The notes under the pieces: generated by a model
The model's input: the letters and a program-made list of their open reading frames with translations, nothing else
Database searches by the model: none
What the model was told of the DNA's origin: nothing
Translations under genes and position numbers: made by a program
Part shown: piece after piece, positions 17,203 to 26,881 of the stretch
Layout: each line of letters opens with the position of its first letter
Position numbering within the stretch: the first letter of the stretch is position 1
Assembly (NCBI RefSeq): GCF_002995845.1
Contig: NZ_PVXP01000008.1
Coordinates: 24,877 to 88,876, forward strand
Source: Clostridium luticellarii
GTDB lineage: Bacteria; Bacillota; Clostridia; Clostridiales; Clostridiaceae
DNA: 64,000 nucleotides
Direction of reading: 5' to 3'

Positions 17203-17941
17203 AAAAGCTCTAATAAATGAAATGGAAAAATTGTATAAAAAGAAAAAAGCCCTGGCAGCAGTTGTACTCTCCCTGATCTTTATTGTATTTGGACAGATTT
17301 TCATATCCATAGTGAGAAATAATTTCGGTGTTCAGGGGGTTTCCAGCAGCGAATTTCCTCTGCTTATCCTCTCCATAATTATAAATACACTGCTCCCGCT
17401 GTTTGTGGCACTTGTAACCATAGACAGCTTTTGCGGCGAATTTTCCCAGAACACCATGAAAATAACCTTGACCAGGCCCATTACCAGATTAAAACTGTAT
17501 TCGGCAAAAATAGCATCTATATGTGTATTTATATTTTCGCTCCTGATGCTGTCCATGGTGTTTTCCATAATATCAGGTCTTATATTTAATTCAAACTCCT
17601 TCAATTTTTTAGATATATTCAAAATAATAATTTCCTACACAGTAACCCTACTGCCCATGGTAATTCTGTGTCTTGTAATTGTTCTATTTGCAAACATATT
17701 TAAAGGTGGAATAGCCGTATTTTTTCTGTCCATACTTGTATTTATAGCCTTTAAAGCCTTTGAAATTTTCATTCCTTCATATTCGGGCATTTTCTTTACA
17801 TCCATATTTGGATGGTACAACCTGTGGATTATGGACAACATTCCTGTCTTTAAAATTTTCAGGGAATTTATGATGATGCTCAGCTATGCTATAATATTAT
17901 TTACAGCCGGGTACTACGTATTCGATAATAAAGATTTCTAG
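17189..17941 (+). CDS. ABC-2 type permease subunit
   Basis: 250-residue protein with six hydrophobic segments and a conserved T-L-T-R-P-I-T-R between TM2 and TM3, the usual coupling element of ABC-2 permeases of the BcrB/lantibiotic-immunity group. It overlaps the ATPase gene by 14 bases and ends 18 bp before the histidine kinase. Presumed partner of the upstream ATPase; the cargo is unknown. Confidence 0.85.
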   Translation: MVEFKKALINEMEKLYKKKKALAAVVLSLIFIVFGQIFISIVRNNFGVQGVSSSEFPLLILSIIINTLLPLFVALVTIDSFCGEFSQNTMKITLTRPITRLKLYSAKIASICVFIFSLLMLSMVFSIISGLIFNSNSFNFLDIFKIIISYTVTLLPMVILCLVIVLFANIFKGGIAVFFLSILVFIAFKAFEIFIPSYSGIFFTSIFGWYNLWIMDNIPVFKIFREFMMMLSYAIILFTAGYYVFDNKDF

Positions 17942-17959
17942 CAAATAGAAGGGATAGAA

Positions 17960-19396
17960 ATGGATATAAAAAAACGACTTATCATCTACAATAATTTAAC
18001 CATAATAATTCCATTTATAATCACCGGCATAGTTGCCTTCATATTTGTATTTGTTTCCTCAAAATTCTTCAATACAAGTATAACCTACAGTGACTTCAAA
18101 AAGGCTTCTCTCACAAAATCGGAACTGTTGAATGTGTCCAAGGACATAGCAAAATCAAGCAGTAAAAGTATTAAAGACGACGATGAATTTCAGGAATATC
18201 TGGGAGAGAAGCTTTCGGCTGTAAATGGAAAAATTGTAATAGTCAAAGATGGAAATATAGAATTTTCTTCACCGGATCTGGGAAAAATTGATACTGCAAA
18301 ATCTTTAATGGAGTCAGGCAATGCTTTAAGAAAATCCCTGCAGATAAAAGACACCCATTATTCAATCGACAGCTTTCCACTGGCATTTAAGGATGGATCC
18401 TCCGGTAAAGTCATATTCCTGGTTCCAGCTGCAGTGAAACCGGATATTTTTAAAAATTTCATCATCACCGTACTGCTTACCTTCTTTATCTGTTTTGCCC
18501 TGATGAGCATAATTATATCTTATGTATTTTCCAAAAAGATACTAGAACCCATCGCCCTTTTAAAAAAAGCTACGGCAGAAATAAGCCGGGGTGATCTGGA
18601 TTTTGAAATTGCAGAAAGCGGAGATATGGAAATAAGGGAATTGTGTTCCGATTTTGAAAAGATGAGAATACAGCTGAAGGATTCTGTGAGAATGAGGATG
18701 AAATATGATGAAAACAGGAAAATGCTGGTGTCCAGTATATCCCATGACCTAAAAACTCCCATAACCTCCATAAAAGGTTATGTTCAGGGAATTTTGGACG
18801 GTGTTGCAAATACTCCTGAAAAATTAGAACATTACTTAAATACCATAAACATAAAGACACAGCAGGTTGACTCCATGATTGACGACCTGCTGCTCTATTC
18901 CAGGCTGGATTTAAAACAAATTCCATTTACATATGAAAAAACGGATATTCTGGAGTACTTCAGGTGCTGTATTGAAGAAAGCAGAATGGAACTTGCCAAA
19001 TCAAACATAAAAATAGATCTTCAGAACAACCTGGATAATTCGCAATTTTTCAGGGTCGACAGAATCAGATTTATGAGGGTGATATTGAACATCATAGACA
19101 ATTCCAGAAAATACATGAATAAAAAATCCGGCAGAATAAGCATAATTTTAAGAGAAACAAAGACCAGCATCATAATTGAAATAAAAGACAACGGATCCGG
19201 AATCGGAAAAGATGATATAAACAAAATATTCAACAGATTCTATAGAGCTGACTCTGCAAGGAGCAATGCCAGGGGAAGTGGATTGGGACTTGCCATAGCA
19301 AAGCAGATTGTAGAAGGTCATAATGGAAATATCTGGGCTAATTCCAATATAAATGAAGGCACAAGCATAATAATATCACTTGCCAAACTTTTTTAA
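17960..19396 (+). CDS. Sensor histidine kinase without adjacent response regulator
   Basis: 478 residues: TM1 at ~12-35, extracytoplasmic sensor region ~36-155, TM2 ~158-182, HAMP ~183-240, HisKA with S-I-S-H-D-L-K-T-P (~258, phospho-acceptor His), then the ATPase core with N-box N-I-I-D-N-S-R-K, G1 D-N-G-S-G-I-G and G2 G-S-G-L-G-L-A-I. A complete transmembrane kinase of the EnvZ/PhoR type. No response regulator gene lies next to it or anywhere in the window, which is unusual for this class. Co-directional with the ABC exporter 18 bp upstream; probably senses the exporter substrate. Confidence 0.92.
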   Translation: MDIKKRLIIYNNLTIIIPFIITGIVAFIFVFVSSKFFNTSITYSDFKKASLTKSELLNVSKDIAKSSSKSIKDDDEFQEYLGEKLSAVNGKIVIVKDGNIEFSSPDLGKIDTAKSLMESGNALRKSLQIKDTHYSIDSFPLAFKDGSSGKVIFLVPAAVKPDIFKNFIITVLLTFFICFALMSIIISYVFSKKILEPIALLKKATAEISRGDLDFEIAESGDMEIRELCSDFEKMRIQLKDSVRMRMKYDENRKMLVSSISHDLKTPITSIKGYVQGILDGVANTPEKLEHYLNTINIKTQQVDSMIDDLLLYSRLDLKQIPFTYEKTDILEYFRCCIEESRMELAKSNIKIDLQNNLDNSQFFRVDRIRFMRVILNIIDNSRKYMNKKSGRISIILRETKTSIIIEIKDNGSGIGKDDINKIFNRFYRADSARSNARGSGLGLAIAKQIVEGHNGNIWANSNINEGTSIIISLAKLF

Positions 19397-19464
19397 AATC
19401 ATAAAATCCATACATATTTAGATAATTTGATGAGCACACTAAATAAAAAAGAGGAGTGATATTG

Positions 19465-20724
19465 ATGTTTAATCCATTTGACCAAAAGCCCATGCCCCTG
19501 GAAGATGGCATCATGGACTGGAAAACCATGTACCCAAAATCATACTCAAAGCAGACTGTTGATCCATACACAAGGATCCGTATTATTTTAATGAATGGAA
19601 TCGAGGTGGAGGCAGCTCTTTTCTCCCATCAATTTCATCGTCACTGCAATAACAACGATCTGCGCCGTGAACTGGCAATGCTGCGCCGGGTGGAGCAGCA
19701 GCAGCAAAAACACATCAACTGGCTCAAGCCAATTGACGAGACACAGCTGGAAACCACCATTGGCTACGAACATGTTGCCGTGGATCTGACAGCCTGGCTT
19801 GCACAAAACGAACCGGATTCCAATGTAAAACAGTGCCTTGATTTCGCACTGCTGGAGGATTTCGATCACCTATACCGTTATTCCAATTTGCTGGATCTTG
19901 ATGAAAATATTCCCTCCCAGCAGTTGGTGAAAAAATATGTAGACATAACCCCTGGACGGCCGACCATAGCGGAGCACCGCTGTCCTAAAGAGGAAGTCAA
20001 AAGATTTGTAGACTTTAAAAAAGCAGACATCCGTACAAAGCTGAATACCATGATCATAACTGCCGGGGAACAGCAGACCATGAATTTCTATATGAACTTA
20101 GGCAACACATACTACAATGATCTGGGACGTCAGCTCTATCTGGAAATTGCCATGATAGAAGAACAGCATGTAAGTCAATACGGAGGACTTATAGACCCCA
20201 ACTGCACGTGGCTGGAAAGTCTTTTGCTGCATGAATACATGGAATGTTATCTCTACTATTCTTTTTATGAGGATGAAATAGATGCCAATGTGAAATCAAT
20301 CTGGGAGATGCATCTTCAGCAGGAAATATCCCATTTGCACAAGGCAGCCGAACTTCTTTACAAATATGAAAATAAACAGTGGCAGCAGGTTGTACCGGGA
20401 GCTTTCCCAAAACTGCTTCAGTTTCATGACACAAGGGACTATGTACGAAATATTCTTGCCAGTCAGATTGAGCTGACTGCAGACAATGAAGATTTCAAAA
20501 ATATCCGTCAGCTTCCGGCAGATCATAAATTCTTCTGTTACCAGAACAAAGTAAACCATGACATCAACTCAGTGGCAAGCCATATGGTAATTGAACAGCA
20601 TCAGAGACAAAAAGGCGAGGACTACCGTGACGAATCCCAACCCAATCCAGTGCCGGATCTGTCAGACAGGAAACAGGACAATACCAGCATAGCAAGGACA
20701 AACAAATCCATGTCAATGGCTTAA
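19465..20724 (+). CDS. Ferritin-like diiron-type protein of unknown function
   Basis: About 419 residues, all helical and soluble. The helices carry pairs of carboxylate/His motifs: I-G-Y-E-H, L-E-D-F-D-H-L-Y-R-Y, I-E-E-Q-H-V and Q-E-I-S-H-L-H, i.e. Glu and E-x-x-H arrangements as in ferritin-like four-helix diiron sites. I know of clostridial proteins of this look but no assigned function; iron storage, peroxide reduction or an oxidase role are all open. ATG 19465 is 8 bases from GAGGAG. The gene is richer in G/C codons (CGC, CTG, CAG runs) than its neighbours, which hints at transfer. It converges on the AAA+/RyR gene with a shared terminator. Confidence 0.65.
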   Translation: MFNPFDQKPMPLEDGIMDWKTMYPKSYSKQTVDPYTRIRIILMNGIEVEAALFSHQFHRHCNNNDLRRELAMLRRVEQQQQKHINWLKPIDETQLETTIGYEHVAVDLTAWLAQNEPDSNVKQCLDFALLEDFDHLYRYSNLLDLDENIPSQQLVKKYVDITPGRPTIAEHRCPKEEVKRFVDFKKADIRTKLNTMIITAGEQQTMNFYMNLGNTYYNDLGRQLYLEIAMIEEQHVSQYGGLIDPNCTWLESLLLHEYMECYLYYSFYEDEIDANVKSIWEMHLQQEISHLHKAAELLYKYENKQWQQVVPGAFPKLLQFHDTRDYVRNILASQIELTADNEDFKNIRQLPADHKFFCYQNKVNHDINSVASHMVIEQHQRQKGEDYRDESQPNPVPDLSDRKQDNTSIARTNKSMSMA

Positions 20725-20730
20725 TTAAAA

Positions 20731-20778
20731 AAACAACATGCAGGTAACATCTCAAAAAATATTTTCTGCATGTTGTTT
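20731..20778. terminator. Bidirectional terminator
   Basis: AAACAACATGCAG at 20731-20743 and CTGCATGTTGTTT at 20766-20778, perfect 13-bp arms with A- and T-rich ends, between two convergent genes. Confidence 0.85.
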
Positions 20779-20790
20779 TATATTCTGCTG

Positions 20791-23349
20791 CTACTGATCT
20801 ATGAATTTAAGTTGAGCTTCACAATAACAGGCAAATTTAAGCCTTTCTATTTTAAAATTTGCATCTGCAAATATCCTGGGCCAGCATTTAATATATTCTA
20901 TTATTTTATCTTTTTTATCTTTTTCCAACTCATCCCAGGACACCATTGAAGAATTGGCATTTCTTTTTTCAGAGAGTCTATATTCATATTCACATTTTCC
21001 CAAAATATTCAACTCTTTTTCCGTAAAACCAATAATTTTAGGTTTTTCACTTTCAGACATTGAAATCAGATCATAATAAACTTTATAGAGCATATCAGGT
21101 ATGTGCCTTACATAATCTCTAGTAGAATCTTTTTGTTCTTCACTTAGATTTTTCCAATACTCATCAGGTTTCATGACAATTTGATCTCTGTCATTGTAAA
21201 TCATTATACGACTGTAGTTAAGTGCTCTGGAAAGCTGATCAATTTTCTCATTGAAAAATTCATCTTTCATTAAATAGCGGAAAAATTCATCCTCATCCAC
21301 ATGAAGTTTCAACTGATCTCTGGAAGGCAGATAGGATTGTTCCCACTTTTTTGCATTGCTCAACCTGCTCATCTCAAGTATAGCTTCCATGGATCTTGAT
21401 TCGTGTTTGTACATGCTCACTTTTAAAAGTGCCCTCAGCACACCTTTGTCTATCTGGACCTGCTGTCTTTCATTTATGAGATGCGGAGCCTTGCGCTCCA
21501 AAAGGGATCTCAGCAGCATGGCCCTGCGGATAATAAAAAGCTGATCCCCTTCATCAGTTTGATTTGGCCCTAAAATATTTACATATCCTCTCAGCCTGCT
21601 CATGAAATCCGGTCCCTTTGCACTTTGAAATTCTTTGAAAAATTCTTTGTACTCAGTCCTGTCTTTAATATCTTCTCCACAAAATTCCTCAAATGTACTG
21701 CTTGTGCCCCCTGCAAATACAAATATGGCCTTTCCGATAGGATGGATGGAATTATCCTCTCTGAATACACCATCCTGCATAGGTGCCAGAAAATATTTCA
21801 GCCATCCCAGTTTTCTTTCAAAATTAGAATCAAATTCATCAAAAAACACCAGAGGAATTTTACCTTTAAGTGAAATATCTCTTATTTTATGAAAGCTTAT
21901 AATCAAATCTGATACTTTTTCAAATTGTGATAAATTGAAATTCAGGCTTTCAATTAAATCTGGAGCTACACAGGAAGCAACTTCGGTTACACCAAAGGAT
22001 TTCCCGGAACCCGGCGTTCCAAATACAGCAATAGAAAGAGGACGTACCACATTTTTAGAAGAAATGTATTCAGACATAAGATTTTTAATACTCTTATAAG
22101 CTTCAAATTCATCCCTGTCAACAGTTTTCAATTTGCCGAACTGCGCTATGGGTATGTATTTAAGAGCACTTTCTTCACCGTTTTTAACAATATCATAGGC
22201 TATTTCAGCCAGGTTGGCAGAGCTTTTATCCTTGATGATATACCAGCAGGATTGACAGCTGGTATCCCCTAAATCAGGCACCCTAATATCCTGTATGTAT
22301 TCTTTATATATAAAATCATTTTCTCCTTCAATAAAAATTGAGGGATTGGGAAATACACTTTCCACAATGTTTTTACCAAAACCATGGGCAAAATACTTCT
22401 GTGCATCTGCAATTCCTTCACGTATGCCATCATCAATTGACTTGCTGAGAGAGATATTTTTAAGTTTTCCCGAAACAATGGATTTTGCCAGTCCGGCTAC
22501 AAAACAAGAAGTAATTCCATACATCTTCCCCTGATTTTCTTTTATAAAATCACCCTCAAATGCATATGTCAAAAAATACAGCTGGGATCTGGCTTTTCCA
22601 TCATTTCTATAGTATATGGCACCCTCCAGACCCAGAGGAACAATCAGGTGGCTGCATTTTGACAGAAAAGCAATCCGTGGATTATTTTTTATCTGCCATA
22701 CAAAATCCAATGCCGTCCTTTCCCAGGAAAGATTTTCACTTATATTGACTTCCTCTGAACGCAGATCAGCTCCATTTATAACTACTATGGTATTTTCCAT
22801 ATGAAATTGTGTCAAATGTTTCCACAGTCTGGTAGAATCAGAAGGATTATCCATCTTATATATAATTATGGGATGTCTATCCTGTTCTTTTAGAGCTAAA
22901 GGCCAGAATTTTTCGTCATTGTTGAATCCATTATTTTCATCATCCAATACAACCATATCTGCATTTTTATCATCATGTTCAATGGGAAACAGTCCAGGTC
23001 CGCAGGGAAACAATTCTTTAAACCCTAAAAACTCCTTCACCCTGTACACTCTGTTCTTATATTTTTCATCCGAAGCTGGGGAAAAAAGCCCCAGCTGCAT
23101 AACAGAGGTCAAAAGTCCTTCCGGCAGATGTTCATCATTATAATCTATTTTAGGTGAAATCACATTGGCCCCGGTAGAGAGAGATACAAATTCAGCTAAA
23201 AGCAGTGCTTCTCCCTCAATTAATCTATCATATAAATGTGGATAATGCTGCCAGCTCAGATCATTGATATATTCATTTGTTATCTGCCAGAGCAGCAAAT
23301 TCACACACACATCACCGGATACCACAATATTGAAATTTTCAGCTTCCAT
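20791..23349 (-). CDS. PfkB-like / AAA+ ATPase / RyR-like multidomain protein
   Basis: About 852 residues, soluble. Residues 1-330 resemble a ribokinase (PfkB) fold: F-N-I-V-V-S-G-D-V opening strand and a late G-I-T-S-C-F-V-A-G-L-A helix where kinases have G-A-G-D, so the catalytic Asp seems lost. Residue ~365 has C-Q-S-C. An AAA+ module follows: Walker A G-T-P-G-S-G-K-S (~447), Walker B L-V-F-F-D-E-F-D (~503), sensor F-V-F-A-G-G-T-S (~546), R-L-R-G arginine finger (~587). The C-terminal ~130 residues look like RyR domains (W-K-N-L-S-E-E-Q-K-D-S-T-R-x-x-V-R-x-I-P). RyR/AAA combinations have been discussed as prokaryotic conflict or signalling proteins. ATG 23349 fits AGAGGTGG; 40 bp after pdxT, so perhaps cotranscribed. 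Role unknown. Confidence 0.65.
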   Translation of the reverse strand: MEAENFNIVVSGDVCVNLLLWQITNEYINDLSWQHYPHLYDRLIEGEALLLAEFVSLSTGANVISPKIDYNDEHLPEGLLTSVMQLGLFSPASDEKYKNRVYRVKEFLGFKELFPCGPGLFPIEHDDKNADMVVLDDENNGFNNDEKFWPLALKEQDRHPIIIYKMDNPSDSTRLWKHLTQFHMENTIVVINGADLRSEEVNISENLSWERTALDFVWQIKNNPRIAFLSKCSHLIVPLGLEGAIYYRNDGKARSQLYFLTYAFEGDFIKENQGKMYGITSCFVAGLAKSIVSGKLKNISLSKSIDDGIREGIADAQKYFAHGFGKNIVESVFPNPSIFIEGENDFIYKEYIQDIRVPDLGDTSCQSCWYIIKDKSSANLAEIAYDIVKNGEESALKYIPIAQFGKLKTVDRDEFEAYKSIKNLMSEYISSKNVVRPLSIAVFGTPGSGKSFGVTEVASCVAPDLIESLNFNLSQFEKVSDLIISFHKIRDISLKGKIPLVFFDEFDSNFERKLGWLKYFLAPMQDGVFREDNSIHPIGKAIFVFAGGTSSTFEEFCGEDIKDRTEYKEFFKEFQSAKGPDFMSRLRGYVNILGPNQTDEGDQLFIIRRAMLLRSLLERKAPHLINERQQVQIDKGVLRALLKVSMYKHESRSMEAILEMSRLSNAKKWEQSYLPSRDQLKLHVDEDEFFRYLMKDEFFNEKIDQLSRALNYSRIMIYNDRDQIVMKPDEYWKNLSEEQKDSTRDYVRHIPDMLYKVYYDLISMSESEKPKIIGFTEKELNILGKCEYEYRLSEKRNANSSMVSWDELEKDKKDKIIEYIKCWPRIFADANFKIERLKFACYCEAQLKFIDQ

Positions 23350-23389
23350 AACTGCCACCTCTCTTACCTGATTATTTATTTAGCTGTTT

Positions 23390-23983
23390 TTACCAGCTCA
23401 CTTTTTCATTAAAAATATTATAACACATATCAACAAAATATTTATGGAACTGAAAATCATCAGTTAGTTCGGGGTGAAATGAAGTGGCCAGCATATTGCC
23501 CTGTCTTACCGCTACAATGTTTTCATCAACTCTGCACAGCACATCCACATCACTGCCCACCTTGGTTATATAAGGAGCTCTAATAAAAACCAAGGGTATT
23601 TCCTCGTCACAGATCTCATCTATTTTTTTATATGTTAAAAAGCTGTCAATCTGACTCCCATAGGCATTTCTTCTAACAGTTATATCCATAACCTGCATAT
23701 AATTTTCAACGTTATTTTCAATGTTTCCTGCAAGAAGTATCATCCCCGCACAGGTTCCCCACACCGGAAAACCGTCTGTTATTTTTTCTTTGAGTTTATC
23801 AAAAATGCCTGTTTGCTTCAGCAGTCTCCCCATAGTCGTACTTTCTCCTCCTGGAAGGATAATTCCCTGCAGATTGTCTAATTCTTCAGGCTTTTTCACT
23901 TCAACTGTTTCACAGCCAAGGGCTTTCAAGTGATTAATATGTTCTATTACTCCGCCTTGAAGCGCAAGCACTCCTATATTCAT
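23390..23983 (-). CDS. pdxT: Pyridoxal 5'-phosphate synthase glutaminase subunit PdxT
   Basis: 197-residue class I glutamine amidotransferase that feeds ammonia to PdxS. N-terminal G-V-L-A-L-Q-G-G, the nucleophile elbow G-T-C-A-G-M-I (Cys ~80), L-P-G-G-E-S-T-T and the C-terminal His-x-Glu in S-F-H-P-E-L are present. ATG 23983 opens the canonical N-terminus and follows GAGGA in the end of pdxS, 7 bp away; the longer frame upstream is just the overlap. Operon with pdxS. Confidence 0.95.
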   Translation of the reverse strand: MNIGVLALQGGVIEHINHLKALGCETVEVKKPEELDNLQGIILPGGESTTMGRLLKQTGIFDKLKEKITDGFPVWGTCAGMILLAGNIENNVENYMQVMDITVRRNAYGSQIDSFLTYKKIDEICDEEIPLVFIRAPYITKVGSDVDVLCRVDENIVAVRQGNMLATSFHPELTDDFQFHKYFVDMCYNIFNEKVSW

Positions 23984-23990
23984 CTTAATT

Positions 23991-24860
23991 TTACCATCCT
24001 CTTTCTTCAAATTTACTGTCCAATTCACTGCAGTTTATACCTACCATTGCTTCTCCCAGATCTTCTGATACTTCAGCAATAGATTTAGGATCATTATAGT
24101 TTGTCGCTGCCATAACTATCGCTTTAGCTCTCTTTTCCGGATTTCCCGATTTAAATATTCCCGAGCCCACGAACACTCCTTCAGCCCCCAGTTTCATCAT
24201 GAGTGCTGCATCAGCCGGTGTAGCTATTCCCCCTGCAGCAAAATTGACTACTGGAAGCCTGCCGTTTTCCCAGATAAATTCTATTAAATTAAAAGGAGCT
24301 CCAAATTCCTTGGATAAAGTCATCAGTTCTTCTTTTGGTGAATTCTTGACTCTTCTTATATCATCCATTATGCATCTCATGTGGGTAACAGCTTGAACTA
24401 CATCTCCGGTACCAGCTTCCCCCTTAGTTCTTATCATGGCTGCTCCCTCTCCAATTCTTCTTAAAGCTTCACCTAAATTTCTTGCACCACATACAAAAGG
24501 AACATTAAATCTTGTTTTATCTATATGATATTTATTATCTGCCGGGGTCAGAACTTCACTTTCATCTATAAAGTCAATTCCTATGGCCTCCAGTATTTCA
24601 GCCTCCACAAAATGTCCTATTCTAACCTTGGCCATAACCGGTATGGATACCGATGCCTTTATTTCTTTTATCATTTTAGGATCGGACATTCTTGCAACTC
24701 CGCCTTGACTTCTTATATCTGCAGGTACTTTTTCAAGTGCCATAACTGCACATGCTCCTGATTGCTCGGCAATTATGGCTTGTTCAGCATTTACCACATC
24801 CATAATTACTCCGCCTTTAAGCATCTGGGCCAAATTTTTATTTAGTTCATACCTTGCCAT
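23991..24860 (-). CDS. pdxS: Pyridoxal 5'-phosphate synthase lyase subunit PdxS
   Basis: 289-residue TIM-barrel enzyme making PLP from ribose 5-phosphate, glyceraldehyde 3-phosphate and ammonia. Family-typical blocks: [24 protein letters not shown] with the imine Lys, and G-T-G-x-V-V-x-A-V-x-H-M-R. ATG 24860 gives the usual M-A-R-Y-E-L-N-K start, 11 bases after GAGGAG. First gene of pdxS-pdxT, possibly followed by the AAA+/RyR gene. Confidence 0.96.
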   Translation of the reverse strand: MARYELNKNLAQMLKGGVIMDVVNAEQAIIAEQSGACAVMALEKVPADIRSQGGVARMSDPKMIKEIKASVSIPVMAKVRIGHFVEAEILEAIGIDFIDESEVLTPADNKYHIDKTRFNVPFVCGARNLGEALRRIGEGAAMIRTKGEAGTGDVVQAVTHMRCIMDDIRRVKNSPKEELMTLSKEFGAPFNLIEFIWENGRLPVVNFAAGGIATPADAALMMKLGAEGVFVGSGIFKSGNPEKRAKAIVMAATNYNDPKSIAEVSEDLGEAMVGINCSELDSKFEERGW

Positions 24861-24940
24861 CAACAACACAACTCCTCACTTATTTTTTAGAATAATTATA
24901 ATATATAGATTTTATAATTCAAATGTACCCATACATTTAA

Positions 24941-24970
24941 AATAAGCATTTTGAATGACGGATGCTTATT
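24941..24970 (-). terminator. Terminator after the MFS gene
   Basis: AATAAGCAT at 24941-24949 and ATGCTTATT at 24962-24970; on the minus strand followed by TTTAAATG, closing the MFS exporter transcript before pdxS. Confidence 0.6.
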
Positions 24971-24984
24971 TCTGCATATTCTAT

Positions 24985-26211
24985 TTATTCCTCCATTGGT
25001 TTTCCAGCCTCGAACAGCACTTTGTTCTTCAGCATGACAAAGCTTTGCACCAGCATCAGCAGTCCTGTCACAAGGAGAAGCCACTCTATTTTAATAAAAT
25101 CAGCAGCAGGTCCATAACCAATCATGGCCAGAGGCATTATTGAACTAGATATCATGGTCAAGACACCGAATACTCTCCCTAAAAAATCAGCTTCAACCTT
25201 TTGCTGCAGTAAAACGGTAAATGGCGTATTAAACACAGGCAGTACAAGCCCAATAATCCCCATCATAAATGTATAAATCCAGAATACATGAATAAGCCCA
25301 AGGACAAAAGTAGAAACTGCTATGACAAAGGTGGACAGCACCATGGTATGGAGTTTGTTTTTGAGACCACCCCAGGATGCCATGATAAGTCCTCCCAGCA
25401 TCATACCCAGAGCATAGACAACCTCGATTATTGTAAGACGCCAGACATCATTTCCAAAACTGCGTGCCACCTGCAGCGGTGTTAAAAATGCCAGGGGAGC
25501 TATCAGAATAAAATAGACTGCACAGAATATAAAGAGCGTTTTAATAAAATTATGGTTTTTAATATATTTGATACCTTCATACATGTCTCCCAGATAGTTT
25601 AACTTTTGATCCTGAAGTGCTTTTCCATGAGCAGGCACATGTAAAAACAAAATCATAATAGAAACTGCCACAGCTGCTGTAACAACATCAACAAAAAATA
25701 CAGCTTCAATTGCAGCAACAGTAAGCATTACTCCGCTGAGCATGGGAGAAACAAGTGTCACCAGTGACTGTATGCTGCTGTTTATTCCATTGACACGTGT
25801 CAATTTATCCATCGGTACAATAGCCGGAAGAAATGCTCCTACCGACGGCATCTGGACACCTTCTCCAATTGCACGTACTGCAGACACCACAAACAGCATC
25901 CATATTGAACCATATCCCATAATGAATAGTATGGCCATTATAAAAGTTGAGACTGCTATGAGAGAGTCCGATAAAATAATAAGCAATTTTCTGTCATATC
26001 GGTCAGCCCATACTCCTGCAAAAGGAGAAATAAAAAAAGTAGGCAGAAAACCACAGATAATGGATATAGTCATCATAATTCCAGACTGAGTTTTCAATGT
26101 AATATACCAGGTAATGGCATACTGAACCAGCATTGATCCCAAAAGTGATATATTCTGACTGGTCAAAAAAAGGATGGTATTTTTCTTCCAATTTTGTTTC
26201 ATGTGGGACAT
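24985..26211 (-). CDS. MFS efflux transporter (Mef/EntS-like)
   Basis: 408-residue major facilitator with twelve hydrophobic segments. Motif A is visible as G-V-W-A-D-R-Y-D-R-K between TM2 and TM3. The N-terminal S-Q-x-I-S-L-L-G-S pattern is typical of the three-family subgroup that includes macrolide efflux and enterobactin exporters. Good AGGAGGA site 5 bases before ATG. Transcribed alone, with terminators on both sides. Drug versus siderophore cargo cannot be told apart. Confidence 0.85.
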   Translation of the reverse strand: MSHMKQNWKKNTILFLTSQNISLLGSMLVQYAITWYITLKTQSGIMMTISIICGFLPTFFISPFAGVWADRYDRKLLIILSDSLIAVSTFIMAILFIMGYGSIWMLFVVSAVRAIGEGVQMPSVGAFLPAIVPMDKLTRVNGINSSIQSLVTLVSPMLSGVMLTVAAIEAVFFVDVVTAAVAVSIMILFLHVPAHGKALQDQKLNYLGDMYEGIKYIKNHNFIKTLFIFCAVYFILIAPLAFLTPLQVARSFGNDVWRLTIIEVVYALGMMLGGLIMASWGGLKNKLHTMVLSTFVIAVSTFVLGLIHVFWIYTFMMGIIGLVLPVFNTPFTVLLQQKVEADFLGRVFGVLTMISSSIMPLAMIGYGPAADFIKIEWLLLVTGLLMLVQSFVMLKNKVLFEAGKPMEE

Positions 26212-26263
26212 AATTTCCTCCTATCCATCATTTACACAATGCACAATGTAAATAAACCAAAAA

Positions 26264-26309
26264 TGGAGTGCTGTAAAATTATTTTAAATAACAGTTTTGC
26301 AGTACTCCA
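26264..26309 (-). terminator. Terminator after the FMN-binding protein gene
   Basis: TGGAGTGCTG at 26264-26273 and CAGTACTCCA at 26300-26309 (one mismatch) with AAAA/TTTT inner pairing; minus strand continues with TTTTTGG. Confidence 0.65.
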
Positions 26310-26350
26310 CTTTGAATTTAATATTTTTTGTCTGATGCTGAACCTTCTGC

Positions 26351-26800
26351 CTATACTAATTCTTTTACTTCTTTTGGATCTCTAGTATAATCAGCAAGCT
26401 TCACAAATTTTGCCTTTATCCTGTATATGACGGAATCTCCAATATCACCTTTATCTACATTTTCCTTCAGCACCGGATATCTGACACTTATTCCGTTCAC
26501 TGCGCTCTTAAAGTCATCATCACCCTGCAGTACTTCCGATGCCTCTCCAGTTACAGAAACACTTTTAAAAGTATTATAGGATTGATTCTCATTTTGAAAG
26601 TAAAAGGTAACTATTGGATTTTTCTTTATATGCTTTACCTTATTCGATTTTCTCCCCGTCTCAAAATACAGATTGGCTCCCTGGTTTGAAAATGCTCCCA
26701 TAACCCTGGCATATGGTGCACCATCCTCACCTACCGTAATCAGCAGTCCTGTCTTGGACTGTTCTACATATTTGATGGCCTCGTCTAATACTTCACTCAT
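26351..26800 (-). CDS. Pyridoxamine 5'-phosphate oxidase-fold FMN-binding protein
   Basis: 149-residue split-barrel flavoprotein. T-G-L-L-I-T-V-G-E-D-G-A-P-Y-A-R-V strands near the N-terminus and Y-F-E-T-G-R-K-S-N-K-V near residue 50 are the FMN-phosphate-binding elements of the general-stress branch. Likely binds FMN or another flavin as a dimer; true PdxH activity is unlikely given the short length and missing substrate motifs. Monocistronic, AGGAGG-like site before the ATG. Confidence 0.8.
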   Translation of the reverse strand: MSEVLDEAIKYVEQSKTGLLITVGEDGAPYARVMGAFSNQGANLYFETGRKSNKVKHIKKNPIVTFYFQNENQSYNTFKSVSVTGEASEVLQGDDDFKSAVNGISVRYPVLKENVDKGDIGDSVIYRIKAKFVKLADYTRDPKEVKELV

Positions 26801-26881
26801 ATGTAAAATCCTCCTTTTTTTTATAATTATAGCCCAATAACAATATTAATACAATTACATCAAATATATTGCATTTACCAG

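Noticed and set aside
20791..23349. Classical STAND NTPase immune protein
   Set aside because: The Walker region is of AAA+ type with sensor and arginine finger, and no effector domain such as TIR or nuclease is present.
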